Counted from the first letter of the stretch, positions 34,944 through 45,085 are shown. The stretch is 47,819 nucleotides of DNA from Myceligenerans salitolerans (GCF_017349295.1 NZ_JAFMPK010000049.1:103683-151501); one strand, 5' to 3'. A program made the numbers and translations. The notes: generated by a model not told the origin, from the letters alone.

Positions 34944-34956
34944 TCTGTGTCACAGA
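34944..34956 (-). promoter_or_regulatory. 13-nt perfect palindrome before the GT2-GtrA gene
   Basis: TCTGTGTCACAGA has perfect 6-nt arms around one base, only 17 nt upstream of the GTG start. TTGACT on the minus strand (34985-34980) is a possible -35 element; no good -10 was found. A dimeric regulator bound here would block initiation. The symmetry is clear, the function inferred. Confidence 0.35.
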
Positions 34957-35027
34957 ACGGTCCACCCTCGACCAGGTTCGAGTCAACTCCCGAGCGGGTA
35001 CGAACCGTTTTGTTTACCCGGCGGTCG

Positions 35028-36011
35028 TCACGCGTTCCCGTCGAACAGGCTCGTCACGGACCCGTCCGTGAAGACCTCCTTGATGGCGGTCGCGATCAGG
35101 GGCGCGATCGACAGCACCGTCAGCGAGTCGAAGCGCTTGGACGCCTCGATCGGCAGGGTGTCGGTCACCACCACCTCGGTGGCCCCGCAGTCCGCGAGCC
35201 GCTGCGGCGCCGGGCCGGAGAGCACACCGTGCGTCGCCGCGACGGTCACCGACCGGGCCCCCGCCGCCATGATCACCTTGACCGCCTCGGCGATCGTGCC
35301 GCCGGTGTCGATGAGGTCGTCGACCAGGACGCAGTCCTTGCCCTCCACGTCACCCACCACCCTGTTCGCGACGGCCTGGTTCGGGCGCGTCACGTCACGG
35401 GTCTTGTGCACGAACGCCAGCGGTCCGCCGCCCAGTTTGCTCGCCCAGATCTCCGCGACGCGGATGCGGCCGGCGTCGGGCGACACCACCGTCACGTTGT
35501 CCACGTCCACGCGCGTGCGCACGTAGTCCACGAGGATGGGCAGGGCCCACAGGTGGTCGACCGGGCCGTCGAAGAAGCCCTGGATCTGCGCGGTGTGCAG
35601 GTCCACGGACATCAGCCGGTCCGCACCCGCGGTCGCCAGCAGGTCGGTCATGAGCCGGGCCGAGATCGGCTCGCGGCCGCGTCCCTTCTTGTCCTGCCGG
35701 GCATAGCCGAGGAACGGCGCGACCGCCGTGATCGTGTGCGCGGAGGCGCGCTTCGCGGCGTCGACCATGAGCAGGTGCTCCATGATCCACTGGTTGATCG
35801 GTGCGGTGTGCGACTGGAGCAGGAAGATGTCCGCTCCGCGGATCGACTCGCTGAACCGGACGTACGTCTCGGTGTTGGCGAAGTCGTAGGCGCTGACCGG
35901 GAGCAGGTCGACGCCGAGCTCCTTGGCCACGTCCTGCGCCAGCTCGGGGTGCGCGCGCCCGGACGCGACGACGAGCGGGCGCTGGATCTGGCGCAGGGCG
36001 GTGGTGGGCAT
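35028..36011 (-). CDS. prs: ribose-phosphate pyrophosphokinase
   Basis: This 327-residue class I PRPP synthase makes phosphoribosyl pyrophosphate from ribose 5-phosphate and ATP for nucleotide, His and Trp synthesis. Visible: FANTETYVRFSESIRGADIFLLQS, GYARQDKKGRGREPISARL (ATP/flexible loop), SVDLHTAQIQGFFDGPVDHL (Mg and ribose phosphate site), and the PRPP loop VLVDDLIDTGGTI. ATG 36011 has GAGAGG upstream and starts 1 nt after the glmU stop, so the two are translationally linked. The order glmU-prs is conserved in actinobacteria. Confidence 0.97.
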   Translation of the reverse strand: MPTTALRQIQRPLVVASGRAHPELAQDVAKELGVDLLPVSAYDFANTETYVRFSESIRGADIFLLQSHTAPINQWIMEHLLMVDAAKRASAHTITAVAPFLGYARQDKKGRGREPISARLMTDLLATAGADRLMSVDLHTAQIQGFFDGPVDHLWALPILVDYVRTRVDVDNVTVVSPDAGRIRVAEIWASKLGGGPLAFVHKTRDVTRPNQAVANRVVGDVEGKDCVLVDDLIDTGGTIAEAVKVIMAAGARSVTVAATHGVLSGPAPQRLADCGATEVVVTDTLPIEASKRFDSLTVLSIAPLIATAIKEVFTDGSVTSLFDGNA

Positions 36012-36012
36012 G

Positions 36013-37578
36013 TCAGTGGGCCTCTCGTTCCTGGTCGGTGTGTCCGGCATCGGCAGGGTGTGCGACGTCGGACGTGGTGCCGCGGTGCGTCGCGTCACCC
36101 TCGGCGTCGGCGGACGCGGCCGACTGGGCGACCGCGTCGACCGGGACGCCCCGGGCGGCGGACTCCGCGGCCTCGGCCGCCGCGGTGCCGGGCCGTCGGC
36201 GCGCCACCCAGCCCTCGATGTTGCGCTGCTCGGAGCGCCCGACGCCGAGCGCGCCCGGGGGCACGTCGCGGACGATGACCGAGCCGGCGGCCGTGTAGGC
36301 GCCGTCGCCCACGGTCACCGGCGCGACGAACATGTTGTCCGCCCCGGTGCGCGCGTGCGCCCCGATCACGGTCCGGTGCTTGTGCACGCCGTCGTAGTTG
36401 ACGGTCACCGATGCCGCGCCGATGTTGGTGTGCTCCCCGATCTCGGCGTCGCCCAGGTAGCTGAGGTGGGGCACCTTCGCGCCCTCGCCGATCCGTGCGT
36501 TCTTCGTCTCGACGAAGCCGCCGATCTTGCCCCGAGCGCCCAGGACGGTGCCGGGACGCAGGTAGGAGAACGGCCCCACGCTGGCACCCGCACCGACCAC
36601 GGCGAGCTCCGCGTGGGTCCGCACCACGGAGGCGCCGTCGTGCACCTCGGTGTCGCGGAGCGTCGTGTCCGGGCCGATGGTCGCGCCCTCGCCGACCCTC
36701 GTGGCCCCGTGCAGCTGGGTACCGGGCAGGAGCGTCACGTCGGCAGCGAGCTCGACGTCCACGTCGACCCAGGTCGTCGCCGGATCCACGACCGTGACGC
36801 CCTCCCGCATCCAGTGCTCCAGGGTGCGCCGGTTCAGCTCCGCACCGAGAGCCGCGAGCTGCACGCGGTCGTTGACGCCCTCGACCGACATGGCGTCGTC
36901 GGTCATGATCGCGCGGACCGACCCGCCTTCCCCGCGGGCGAACGCGACGACATCGGTCAGGTAGACCTCGCCCTGCGCGTTCGCACGGTCCAGGCTCGCG
37001 AGCCCGCGGCGCAGGGTGGCGGCGTCGAACACGTACGTGGACGTGTTGATCTCGCGCACCTCGAGCTGCTCGGGCGTGGCGTCCTTGTGCTCGACGATCG
37101 CCTCCACCTGGCCGTCCGCACCCCGCACGATGCGCCCGTAGCCCGTGGCGTCCGGCAGCCGCGTGGAGAGGATCGTCACCGCGTCGCCCTCGGCATGGTG
37201 GGTGGCGAGCAGCTGCCCCAGGGTGCCGCCGTCGAGCAGCGGGACGTCACCTGCGAGGACCACCACCGCGCCCTCGATCTCGCCCAAGGCCTCCATCGCG
37301 CACTCCACCGCGCGGCCCGTACCGGGCACGTCGTCCTGGTCGACGACGCGTGCCCCCGGGTCCAGCTCCGCGATGCGAGCGGCGACGAGGTCGCGCTCGT
37401 GGCGCACGACGACGGCGAGCTGCGCCGGGTCGAGCGCTCGCGCGGCTGCGATCGCGTGCCCGACCATCGGCCGCCCGCCCACGGGATGAAGGATCTTCGG
37501 AAGGCGGGACCTCATCCGCGTGCCCTGCCCGGCCGCCAGGACGACGACGGCGGCCGGCCGATGTGTTTCCGTGCTCAC
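36013..37578 (-). CDS. glmU: bifunctional GlcNAc-1-P uridyltransferase/GlcN-1-P acetyltransferase
   Basis: This 521-residue enzyme makes UDP-GlcNAc for peptidoglycan in two steps. The uridyltransferase domain (1-235) has VVLAAGQGTRMRSRLPK, QDDVPGTGRAVECA, VVLAGDVPLL and GEVYLTD. The left-handed beta-helix acetyltransferase domain (255-455) has hexapeptide repeats, GPFSYLRPGTVLG, GGFVETKNARIGEGAKVPHLSYLGDAEIG and TVNYDGVHKHRTVIG. A 60-residue low-complexity Ala/Asp-rich tail follows. GTG 37578 is the only start that keeps the nucleotide-binding motif, and it lies 1 nt beyond the tRNA-Gln 3' end. There is no normally spaced ribosome binding site outside the tRNA. Confidence 0.96.
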   Translation of the reverse strand: MSTETHRPAAVVVLAAGQGTRMRSRLPKILHPVGGRPMVGHAIAAARALDPAQLAVVVRHERDLVAARIAELDPGARVVDQDDVPGTGRAVECAMEALGEIEGAVVVLAGDVPLLDGGTLGQLLATHHAEGDAVTILSTRLPDATGYGRIVRGADGQVEAIVEHKDATPEQLEVREINTSTYVFDAATLRRGLASLDRANAQGEVYLTDVVAFARGEGGSVRAIMTDDAMSVEGVNDRVQLAALGAELNRRTLEHWMREGVTVVDPATTWVDVDVELAADVTLLPGTQLHGATRVGEGATIGPDTTLRDTEVHDGASVVRTHAELAVVGAGASVGPFSYLRPGTVLGARGKIGGFVETKNARIGEGAKVPHLSYLGDAEIGEHTNIGAASVTVNYDGVHKHRTVIGAHARTGADNMFVAPVTVGDGAYTAAGSVIVRDVPPGALGVGRSEQRNIEGWVARRRPGTAAAEAAESAARGVPVDAVAQSAASADAEGDATHRGTTSDVAHPADAGHTDQEREAH

Positions 37579-37579
37579 G

Positions 37580-37651
37580 CTCCGCCCCCAGGGCTCGAAC
37601 CTGGACCAAGGGCACCAAAAACCCGTGTGCTGCCGATTACACCAAGGCGGA
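37580..37651 (-). tRNA. tRNA-Gln (anticodon UUG)
   Basis: The minus strand folds into a 72-nt cloverleaf. Acceptor TCCGCCT pairs with GGGCGGA and the discriminator is G. The D arm is GTG/CAC. The anticodon arm has loop TTTTGGT giving TTG, and the T arm is CCAGG-TTCGAGC-CCTGG. The anticodon stem is weak: one C-T mismatch at its outer pair and a T-G at its inner pair. The loop TTTTGGT matches the actinobacterial tRNA-Gln type. CCA is not encoded. It immediately precedes glmU on the same strand. Confidence 0.9.
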
Positions 37652-37849
37652 CCGGTGCGCGCGGCGGAGCACCGCCCCGAGCCCGGGTCCCGCACCCCGA
37701 GGACGCTCCAGAGCACCATCGGGGTCCACGAGGACCGGCGGGCCGGGCAGGCAGACCGCCGTCCCGTACCGTGGCCCAGTCTGCCAGGTCGCCGGGGGTG
37801 CGTGCGGCGACCGGCGGTGTCTGCCCGGACACACGGCACAATGTTCACC

Positions 37850-38485
37850 ATGGCACCCGACTCCCGACGCACTCCGCGACCCCGCATGACCGCGAGCCAG
37901 CGTCGGGAGCAGCTGCTGTCGGTGGCGCGGGAACTGTTCGCCTCCAAGGGGTTCGACGGCACGAGCGTCGAGGAGATCGCCGCCCGGGCCGAGGTCTCCA
38001 AGCCGGTGGTGTACGAGCACTTCGGCGGCAAGGAAGGCGTGTACGCGGTGATCGTGGACCGCGAGGTGCAGGAGCTCACCACGGCGCTCACCGGAGCGCT
38101 CGACGCCGGCGGCCACCCCAAGGTGCTGCTGGAGCGTACGGCGCTCGCCCTGCTGGACTACATCGAGGACAGCGAGGACGGCTTCCGGATCCTCGTCCGG
38201 GACTCGCCCGTCGCGCAGGCGACCGGTACGTTCTCCAGCCTGATCGGCGACGTCGCGACGCAGGTGGAGCACATCCTGACCGAGCAGTTCCGGATCAACC
38301 GGCTCGACCCGCGCACCGCGCCGCTGTACGCGAACATGCTCGTGGGCATGATCGCGCTGACCGGCCAGTACTGGCTCGACCACCGCGCGACGAAGAAGTC
38401 GGAGGTGGCGGCGCACCTGGTGAATCTGGCGTGGAACGGGCTGAGCCGCATGGAGAAGAAGCCGTCCCTGATGAGGCGGCCCTGA
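37850..38485 (+). CDS. TetR family transcriptional regulator
   Basis: This 211-residue regulator has an N-terminal helix-turn-helix, RREQLLSVARELFASKGFDGTSVEEIAARAEVSKPVVYEHFGGKEGVYAVIVDREV (about 15-70). The all-helical ligand domain includes FRILVRDSPVAQATGTFSSLIGDVATQVEHIL. It lies divergent from tRNA-Gln/glmU, the place occupied in Mycobacterium by the TetR gene between glmU and mfd (Rv1019), so it is probably part of the ancestral block. ATG 37850 or the in-frame ATG 37841 may be the start; neither has a clear ribosome binding site. GGCAGAC/GTCTGCC arms at 37750-37785 are a weak operator candidate. The target is unknown. Confidence 0.9.
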   Translation: MAPDSRRTPRPRMTASQRREQLLSVARELFASKGFDGTSVEEIAARAEVSKPVVYEHFGGKEGVYAVIVDREVQELTTALTGALDAGGHPKVLLERTALALLDYIEDSEDGFRILVRDSPVAQATGTFSSLIGDVATQVEHILTEQFRINRLDPRTAPLYANMLVGMIALTGQYWLDHRATKKSEVAAHLVNLAWNGLSRMEKKPSLMRRP

Positions 38486-38505
38486 CCCGCGACCGGCCGG
38501 GCCGG

Positions 38506-38541
38506 TCAAGACTCTTGATGTCAAGACACTTCGGGTAGTCT
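38506..38541 (+). promoter_or_regulatory. marR promoter with overlapping palindromic operator
   Basis: TCAAGACTCTTGA (38506-38518, 6-1-6 symmetry) overlaps TCTTGATGTCAAGA (38513-38526, 6-2-6 symmetry), so a central TCTTGA is shared by two alternative dyads. TTGATG (38515-38520) could be the -35 and TAGTCT (38536-38541) the -10, though the 15-nt spacer is short. The -10 ends 6 nt before the ATG at 38548, so the transcript would be leaderless. MarR-family autorepression at such a site is expected. Confidence 0.55.
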
Positions 38542-38547
38542 CGCGCC

Positions 38548-39138
38548 ATGGAGGAGTCCCCCAGCGGTTCGTTCCCGGGGCCGCACGACGACGGCCGCCG
38601 GGGTACGGTGCCCGGCTCGGCCGCACCGGGCGCCACCGAGCTCGACGCCCCGCACGACGAGGTGGACCGCATCGTCGCGGCCTGGCTGCGGGTGCGTCCC
38701 GACCTCGACCTGGAACCACTGACCGTGTTCAGCCGGATCTCGCGCCTCGCCCGGCATCTCGACCTGGCCCGCCGCCGGGCGTTCGCACGGCGCGACCTGG
38801 AGATCTGGGAGTTCGACGTGCTCTCGGCGCTACGCCGCGCCGGCGAGCCCTACCGGCTCTCCCCCGGTGCGCTCGTCCAGCAGACGCTCGTCACCAGCGG
38901 CACCATGACGAACCGCATCGGTCGTCTCGCCGAACGCGGCTTCGTCGAGCGCCACCGCTCCCCCGACGACCGCCGCGGGGTCCAGGTGGAACTCACCCCC
39001 GCCGGCCTGAAGCAGGTGGACGCCGCGATGGCGGACCTCCTCGCCGTCGAGGCGGACGTCCTGTCCGCCCTCGGCAAGAACGACCGCCCGAACCTGGCGG
39101 GCCTCCTGCGCACCCTGGCGACCCAGTTCGAGGAATAG
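38548..39138 (+). CDS. MarR family transcriptional regulator
   Basis: This 196-residue winged-helix regulator has a disordered N-terminal extension (1-45). The dimerisation helix is EPLTVFSRISRLARHLDLARRRAFARRDL. The winged HTH is WEFDVLSALRRAGEPYRLSPGALVQQTLVTSGTMTNRIGRLAERGFVERHRSPDDRRGVQVELT (recognition helix SGTMTNRIGRLAERG). A C-terminal dimer helix ends the protein. The promoter dyads directly upstream suggest autoregulation. The convergent MFS transporter gene ends 8 nt from the marR stop and is a possible target, but it is not transcribed from this promoter. The ligand is unknown. Confidence 0.92.
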   Translation: MEESPSGSFPGPHDDGRRGTVPGSAAPGATELDAPHDEVDRIVAAWLRVRPDLDLEPLTVFSRISRLARHLDLARRRAFARRDLEIWEFDVLSALRRAGEPYRLSPGALVQQTLVTSGTMTNRIGRLAERGFVERHRSPDDRRGVQVELTPAGLKQVDAAMADLLAVEADVLSALGKNDRPNLAGLLRTLATQFEE

Positions 39139-39146
39139 GCCACTGC

Positions 39147-40409
39147 CTACCCGCGCGATGCCGGCGCACGGACGCGCACGGTCGCGAGCACCAGGGCTGC
39201 GGCCATGATCGTCAGCACGGCGAGGAGCACCAGCAGCGGAACGTTCCAGTCCCCGGCGGCGTCGTGCACCGCGAACATGACCGACGGCCCGGTGAAGGCG
39301 ACCACGTACCCGCACGCCTGGACCGCCGCGGCCATGCGCCGGGCGGCCACCGCGCTTCCCGCCCGCTGCGCCACGACGGTGAAGATCACGGCGAAGTTCC
39401 CGCCCTGCGCGAAACCGGCGAGGGAGCACCAGAGCGCCCACCAGCCGGGCGCGAACAGCAGCCCGAGCGGCAGGGACAGCCAGCAGGCGGTCACCACGGC
39501 GGACGCGACCCCGAGCGGAAGCCGCAGCGCGTGGGTCGCCGGCAGCACGAGCGACCCGAGGATCGCGAGCCCCTGGAACAGCGACGCCGCGACCCCCGCC
39601 TCGGCGGGGGTGAATCCGATCCGGTCACCGAGCAGTTCGGGCAGCACACCGGTCACCGCGAAGTAGGAGAACGACTGCCCGACGAACGCCACGGCCAGCA
39701 CCCACGTGATGGGCCGGCGCAGCACCCGGTCGGCGGGCCTCGCGGACGCCGCCCCGAAGCCCTCCGCCGGTGGCCCCGGCGCGGGGCGAGCGCCGTCGGA
39801 CGGTTCCGCCGGGGACCTGCCGCGGATGACCCACGCCCAGCAGACGAGCGCGACCACCGCGAGGACGGACCACGCCGCGAGCGCCGCCTGCCAGCCGAGC
39901 CAGGTCGCCAGGGGGACCGCCAGCGTCGTCGTGAACACCGAGCCGAGGTTCATCGAGGCGGTGTACAGGCCGGTCGCCACGGCGGCCCGGCGGGCGAAGT
40001 CGTGGACGACGATCACGGGTGCGGCGACGTTGCCGATGGTGATCGCGGCGCCGATGACGGCTGTTCCGGCCACGGCGATCCAGGTGCCGGCCGCGCCGGT
40101 CGCGGCGGAGCGCACGAGCGTGCCGGCCAGCACGCCGGCGACGGCGACCGTCATGGCGCGGTAGGGGCCGATCCGGCCGATGAGCCACGAGGCCACGGGG
40201 GCGAACAGGGCGAAGCAGAGGATGGGCAGGCCGGTGAGCAGCCCGGCCGCCACGGAGGACATCTCCAGACCGGCGGCGACGTCGGGCAGGACGGGCGGGA
40301 CCGCGGTGATGGGGGCGCGGAAGTTCAGTCCGACGACGAGGAGGGCGACGAGCAGGGCACCGGTCGAGACGGCGCGGCGGGAGGGAGAGGAGCTCACGAT
40401 GGGCCCCAT
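39147..40409 (-). CDS. MFS transporter, CynX/NimT-like
   Basis: This 420-residue transporter has twelve hydrophobic segments. LVVGLNFRAPITAVPPVLPDVAAGLEMSSVAAGLLTGLPILCFALFAP is the typical start of the cyanate/nitroimidazole (CynX/NimT) subfamily, followed by WLIGRIGPYRAM between helices 2 and 3. A Pro/Ala-rich loop (about 212-240) separates the two six-helix halves. It probably exports or imports a small organic anion or drug. ATG 40409 starts close to the first helix without a strong ribosome binding site; GTG 40397 is an alternative. It is convergent with marR and about 95 nt downstream of the CE7-like pseudoenzyme gene on the same strand. Confidence 0.9.
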   Translation of the reverse strand: MGPIVSSSPSRRAVSTGALLVALLVVGLNFRAPITAVPPVLPDVAAGLEMSSVAAGLLTGLPILCFALFAPVASWLIGRIGPYRAMTVAVAGVLAGTLVRSAATGAAGTWIAVAGTAVIGAAITIGNVAAPVIVVHDFARRAAVATGLYTASMNLGSVFTTTLAVPLATWLGWQAALAAWSVLAVVALVCWAWVIRGRSPAEPSDGARPAPGPPAEGFGAASARPADRVLRRPITWVLAVAFVGQSFSYFAVTGVLPELLGDRIGFTPAEAGVAASLFQGLAILGSLVLPATHALRLPLGVASAVVTACWLSLPLGLLFAPGWWALWCSLAGFAQGGNFAVIFTVVAQRAGSAVAARRMAAAVQACGYVVAFTGPSVMFAVHDAAGDWNVPLLVLLAVLTIMAAALVLATVRVRAPASRG

Positions 40410-40505
40410 TGTGTCCGACGGCGGCGCCCGGCTGCCGCGCACGTCCGGCGCGCCGGGTGCGCACGGCCGGACTGTCGGCGGACGGTTGCCGGCCGGTCGG
40501 CGGCC

Positions 40506-41327
40506 CTAGTACGCGACCTCGGGACGGAAGATCTGGCTCAGTTCCGTGTGGGTGGTGAGCCAGTTCTGGTAGGTGGACCGGCGGGCTGCGGGGGCGGACT
40601 CGTCCATGACGCGTTCGACGACGTCGGGCGCAGTGACGCCGGAGAGTTCCGAGACCAGTTGTGCCGAGTGGGCTCCCCAGGCGGCGAAGATCTCCGGCGC
40701 GCCCGGACCGGGGCCGAGGAGCACCGGCGACGACGCGCGCCGGGCGAAGGCCCGGAGGGCGGCAGCGTGCGGCCCGGCGAACGGCGCCTCGGCGATCACG
40801 CAGGCGATGTCCTGCAGGAGTCCCGCCGCGGCGACGGCGGCGCCGCCCGCGCCGGCACGGCCCAGGACCGCCACGCGGGAGGGGTCCACGCCGGGCAGGG
40901 ACCGCACCTCCTGGACGGCGCGCACGGCGTCCGCCGAGATCTCGCGGTTGTAGGGATCCTGCGGGTCGCCGTCGTGCCGCATCTCGACGACGAGGTGCAC
41001 ATAGCCCGCGGACGCGGGCCAGGTGTGGTCACGGGCCTTGCCGAGGCCGCCGGGCGGCACGAGTTCCACCACGCCCGGCAGGGTGCCCGGCTTCTCGGTC
41101 GGCGTGACGAACCAGCCGTGCAGGGGATGGTCCCCGAGCCCGGGCAGGGTCACCGCGTCGGTCGCCAGGCCTCCGGCGGCGGGCCGCTCCGGCTCGAGCC
41201 GGGTGGCGGCCTTGGTCCGTGACCGGACGAGCAGGTCGGACCGGAAGTCGTCGAACCGGGGCGGTTCGTCGACGGCCGGGGGCGCGGCAGGCGCGAGTGC
41301 GACCGGGGGGATGTCGAACTCGGACAC
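40506..41327 (-). CDS. CE7/AXE1-like esterase paralogue without catalytic serine
   Basis: This 273-residue protein is clearly related to the adjacent CE7 esterase. Both have an N-terminal FDxP start, a FDDF segment, a PGLGDHPLHGWFVTP versus PGFGGHPVKAWLTRP strand, and SRVAVLG versus ERVAVTG before the nucleophile elbow. At the elbow the active protein has GVSQGG but this one has GRAGAGG, so the serine is Ala158. The loop around RGQGS is replaced by RHDGD, the sequence is about 70 residues shorter, and the Asp and His of the triad cannot be found. I infer a non-catalytic paralogue, perhaps carbohydrate-binding or regulatory. GTG 41327 has AGGGA upstream. Confidence 0.78.
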   Translation of the reverse strand: MSEFDIPPVALAPAAPPAVDEPPRFDDFRSDLLVRSRTKAATRLEPERPAAGGLATDAVTLPGLGDHPLHGWFVTPTEKPGTLPGVVELVPPGGLGKARDHTWPASAGYVHLVVEMRHDGDPQDPYNREISADAVRAVQEVRSLPGVDPSRVAVLGRAGAGGAAVAAAGLLQDIACVIAEAPFAGPHAAALRAFARRASSPVLLGPGPGAPEIFAAWGAHSAQLVSELSGVTAPDVVERVMDESAPAARRSTYQNWLTTHTELSQIFRPEVAY

Positions 41328-41391
41328 GGTGGGAGTCCCTCCGTTGGGCGGGTGTTGCGCCTGGCAGCGTACTGCCGTTCGGCGCGCGCCC

Positions 41392-42423
41392 CTACCCGTG
41401 CGGGGACTGTCGCAGGTGCTCGCGCAGGAACTCCAGGTGCCGCGCGAAGCGGTACCCCTCGCCGCCCTCGTGCCCGTTGTACGGGTAGACGTCGATCCGG
41501 GGCGGCTCCGTCGCCGCGCTCCCCGACCCGGTCCCCCAGGCGTTCCGTGCCGCGTACACCGTGGACGGCGGGCACACGTCGTCCATCAGCGCGGTGGAGA
41601 AGAGCGCCGGGGCGTGCGCGCGCCGCGCGAACGAGACCCCGTCCAGGTAGGAGAACGTGCGCCAGGTGCGCTCCTCGGCCTCCGGCGCGCGGTGGACGTG
41701 GAGGTAGCGCGTGATCTCGCCGTAGGGCATGGCGTCGGAGATCTGCACGGCTCGCCGGTAGTGGCAGAGGAAGGGGACGTCGGGCATCGCGGCGGCCACG
41801 TCGCCGAGCAGGCCGGCGACGGCGATCGTGATCCCTCCGCCCTGGCTGACGCCCGTGACGGCCACGCGTTCCGGGTCGATGCCGTCGATCACGCGGACGG
41901 CGTCGACGGCGCGCACGCCGTCGGTGAAGACACGGCGGTAGAAGTGGTCGTGCGCATCTTCGATGCCGCGCGTCATGTACCCGGGGACGGTGGGCCCCGC
42001 GCCCACCGGGTCGGGTGTCGCGCCGCCGCCGCCCCAGCCCGAGCCCTGGCCGCGCGTGTCCATCATGAGGTGCGCGTAGCCCGCTGCCGCGAAGCCCAGG
42101 TGTTCGTGCGGCAGCCCGCGGCCGCCGTTGTAGCCCTGGTACTGGACGACGGCGGGCAACGGGCCGGTGGCGTGCGCGGGGCGCGTGAGCCAGGCCTTCA
42201 CGGGGTGCCCGCCGAACCCGGGAAAGGTGACGTCGTCGACCGTGACCTGGGTCAGGCCGGTGTCGACACGTTCCAGCCGTGGAACGCCCCCGCCCGGCAG
42301 GGCGTCGCCGGCCGCGCGGGCCCCCGCGACGGTGCGGGCCCAGAAGTCGTCGAAGTCGTCGGGTTCGTCGATCTCGGGCGCGTACCGCTCGAGCTCGGCG
42401 CGGGGCATGTCGAACTGGGCCAC
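41392..42423 (-). CDS. acetylxylan esterase, CE7/AXE1 family
   Basis: This 343-residue alpha/beta hydrolase removes acetyl groups from xylo-oligosaccharides or related esters (the family also deacetylates cephalosporin C). The oxyanion loop is YQGYNGGRG (about 95-103), TRGQGSGWG follows, and the catalytic Ser193 lies in GVSQGGG. An Asp in LMDDVCPP (281/282) and His318 in YNGHEGG complete the triad. No signal peptide is visible, so it probably works on imported, acetylated oligosaccharides, complementing the extracellular GH10/CE4 protein. GTG 42423 has AGGAGG upstream. It is followed, 64 nt on, by its shorter paralogue. Confidence 0.93.
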   Translation of the reverse strand: MAQFDMPRAELERYAPEIDEPDDFDDFWARTVAGARAAGDALPGGGVPRLERVDTGLTQVTVDDVTFPGFGGHPVKAWLTRPAHATGPLPAVVQYQGYNGGRGLPHEHLGFAAAGYAHLMMDTRGQGSGWGGGGATPDPVGAGPTVPGYMTRGIEDAHDHFYRRVFTDGVRAVDAVRVIDGIDPERVAVTGVSQGGGITIAVAGLLGDVAAAMPDVPFLCHYRRAVQISDAMPYGEITRYLHVHRAPEAEERTWRTFSYLDGVSFARRAHAPALFSTALMDDVCPPSTVYAARNAWGTGSGSAATEPPRIDVYPYNGHEGGEGYRFARHLEFLREHLRQSPHG

Positions 42424-42539
42424 TGGTACCTCCTGCGTCACTGCGGAAAGCGTTGTCTGTCCGCTCCTGCGCCCGTGAGCATATCCGCGGCCGGCCCGCG
42501 GCGGACCGGCCATCCCGCGACGGCGAATAACCTTGCGGG

Positions 42540-44494
<1,955 letters not shown>

Positions 44495-44498
<4 letters not shown>

Positions 44499-44947
44499 CC
44501 CTGGAAGACGATGTCGACCGCACGATCGTCAGCGCGCTGCGGGCGGACGGTCGCACCACGCTCGCGGCGCTCTCCGAGGCGACGGGGCTCTCGCTCTCGG
44601 CGGTGCAGGTCCGGGTACGCAAGCTCGAGTCGCGCGGCGTGATCTCCGGGTACCGCGCGGTGGTCGACCCGGAGGCCATCGGCTTGCCGCTCACCGCGTT
44701 CATCGAGATCACGCCGCTCGACCAGGCGCAGGAGGACGACGCCCCGATGCGGCTGCGGGAGCTGCCCTGGATCGAGGCCTGCTACTCCGTGGCGGGCAAC
44801 GCGAACTACCTGCTCCTGGTTCGCGTGCCGTCCCCGCGTGAGCTGGAGGGCCTGCTGGGCCAGATCCGCCGCACGGCGCAGGTCAGCACCCGCAGCACGG
44901 TGGTCCTCCAGACGTACTTCGAGGGCCGGCCGGTCGAAGCCTCCTGA
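44495..44947 (+). CDS. Lrp/AsnC family transcriptional regulator
   Basis: This 150-residue regulator begins with an AsnC-type helix-turn-helix (1-60; DDVDRTIVSALRADGRTTLAALSEATGLSLSAVQVRVRKLESRGVISGY). The ligand-binding RAM domain follows (FIEITPLDQ to ACYSVAGNANYLLLVRVPS to TVVLQTYFEGRPV). Its ATG overlaps the ABC-F stop (ATGA). Mycobacterium has an Lrp gene (Rv3291c) beside the lysine aminotransferase gene (Rv3290c). Here lat lies 1.5 kb downstream on the same strand, so this protein is a good candidate regulator of lat, perhaps sensing lysine or another amino acid. A hairpin 17 nt after the stop probably ends the message. Confidence 0.93.
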
Positions 44948-44963
44948 CCACTCCGGAGAGCGG

Positions 44964-44982
44964 CGTGGCCGCCGCGGCCACG
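44964..44982 (+). terminator. hairpin after the Lrp/AsnC gene
   Basis: CGTGGCCG (44964-44971) pairs with CGGCCACG (44975-44982) around a 3-nt loop. It starts 16 nt beyond the stop. There is no T tract; termination is inferred from position. Confidence 0.45.
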
Positions 44983-45040
44983 GAGGGTGTCGCCGCGTGG
45001 CGGCCGGGCGCGCCTCCTCCGGGCGGTCCGGGGGGATTGC

Positions 45041-45046
45041 TAGTCT
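45041..45046 (+). promoter_or_regulatory. candidate -10 element TAGTCT
   Basis: TAGTCT lies 40 nt before the ATG of the peptidoglycan-binding-domain gene and is followed by an AT-richer leader with AAGGAAA as ribosome binding site. The same hexamer is the proposed -10 of marR at 38536. No convincing -35 was found. Confidence 0.35.
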
Positions 45047-45085
45047 CATGGGGAAATAACGGCATTCTTCCAAGGAAACCGGACC

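Noticed and set aside
37741-37790. GGCAGAC-N22-GTCTGCC as the TetR operator
   Set aside because: Arms are short and 22 nt apart, and the site is about 65-100 nt from either start. It is too weak to list as a feature.
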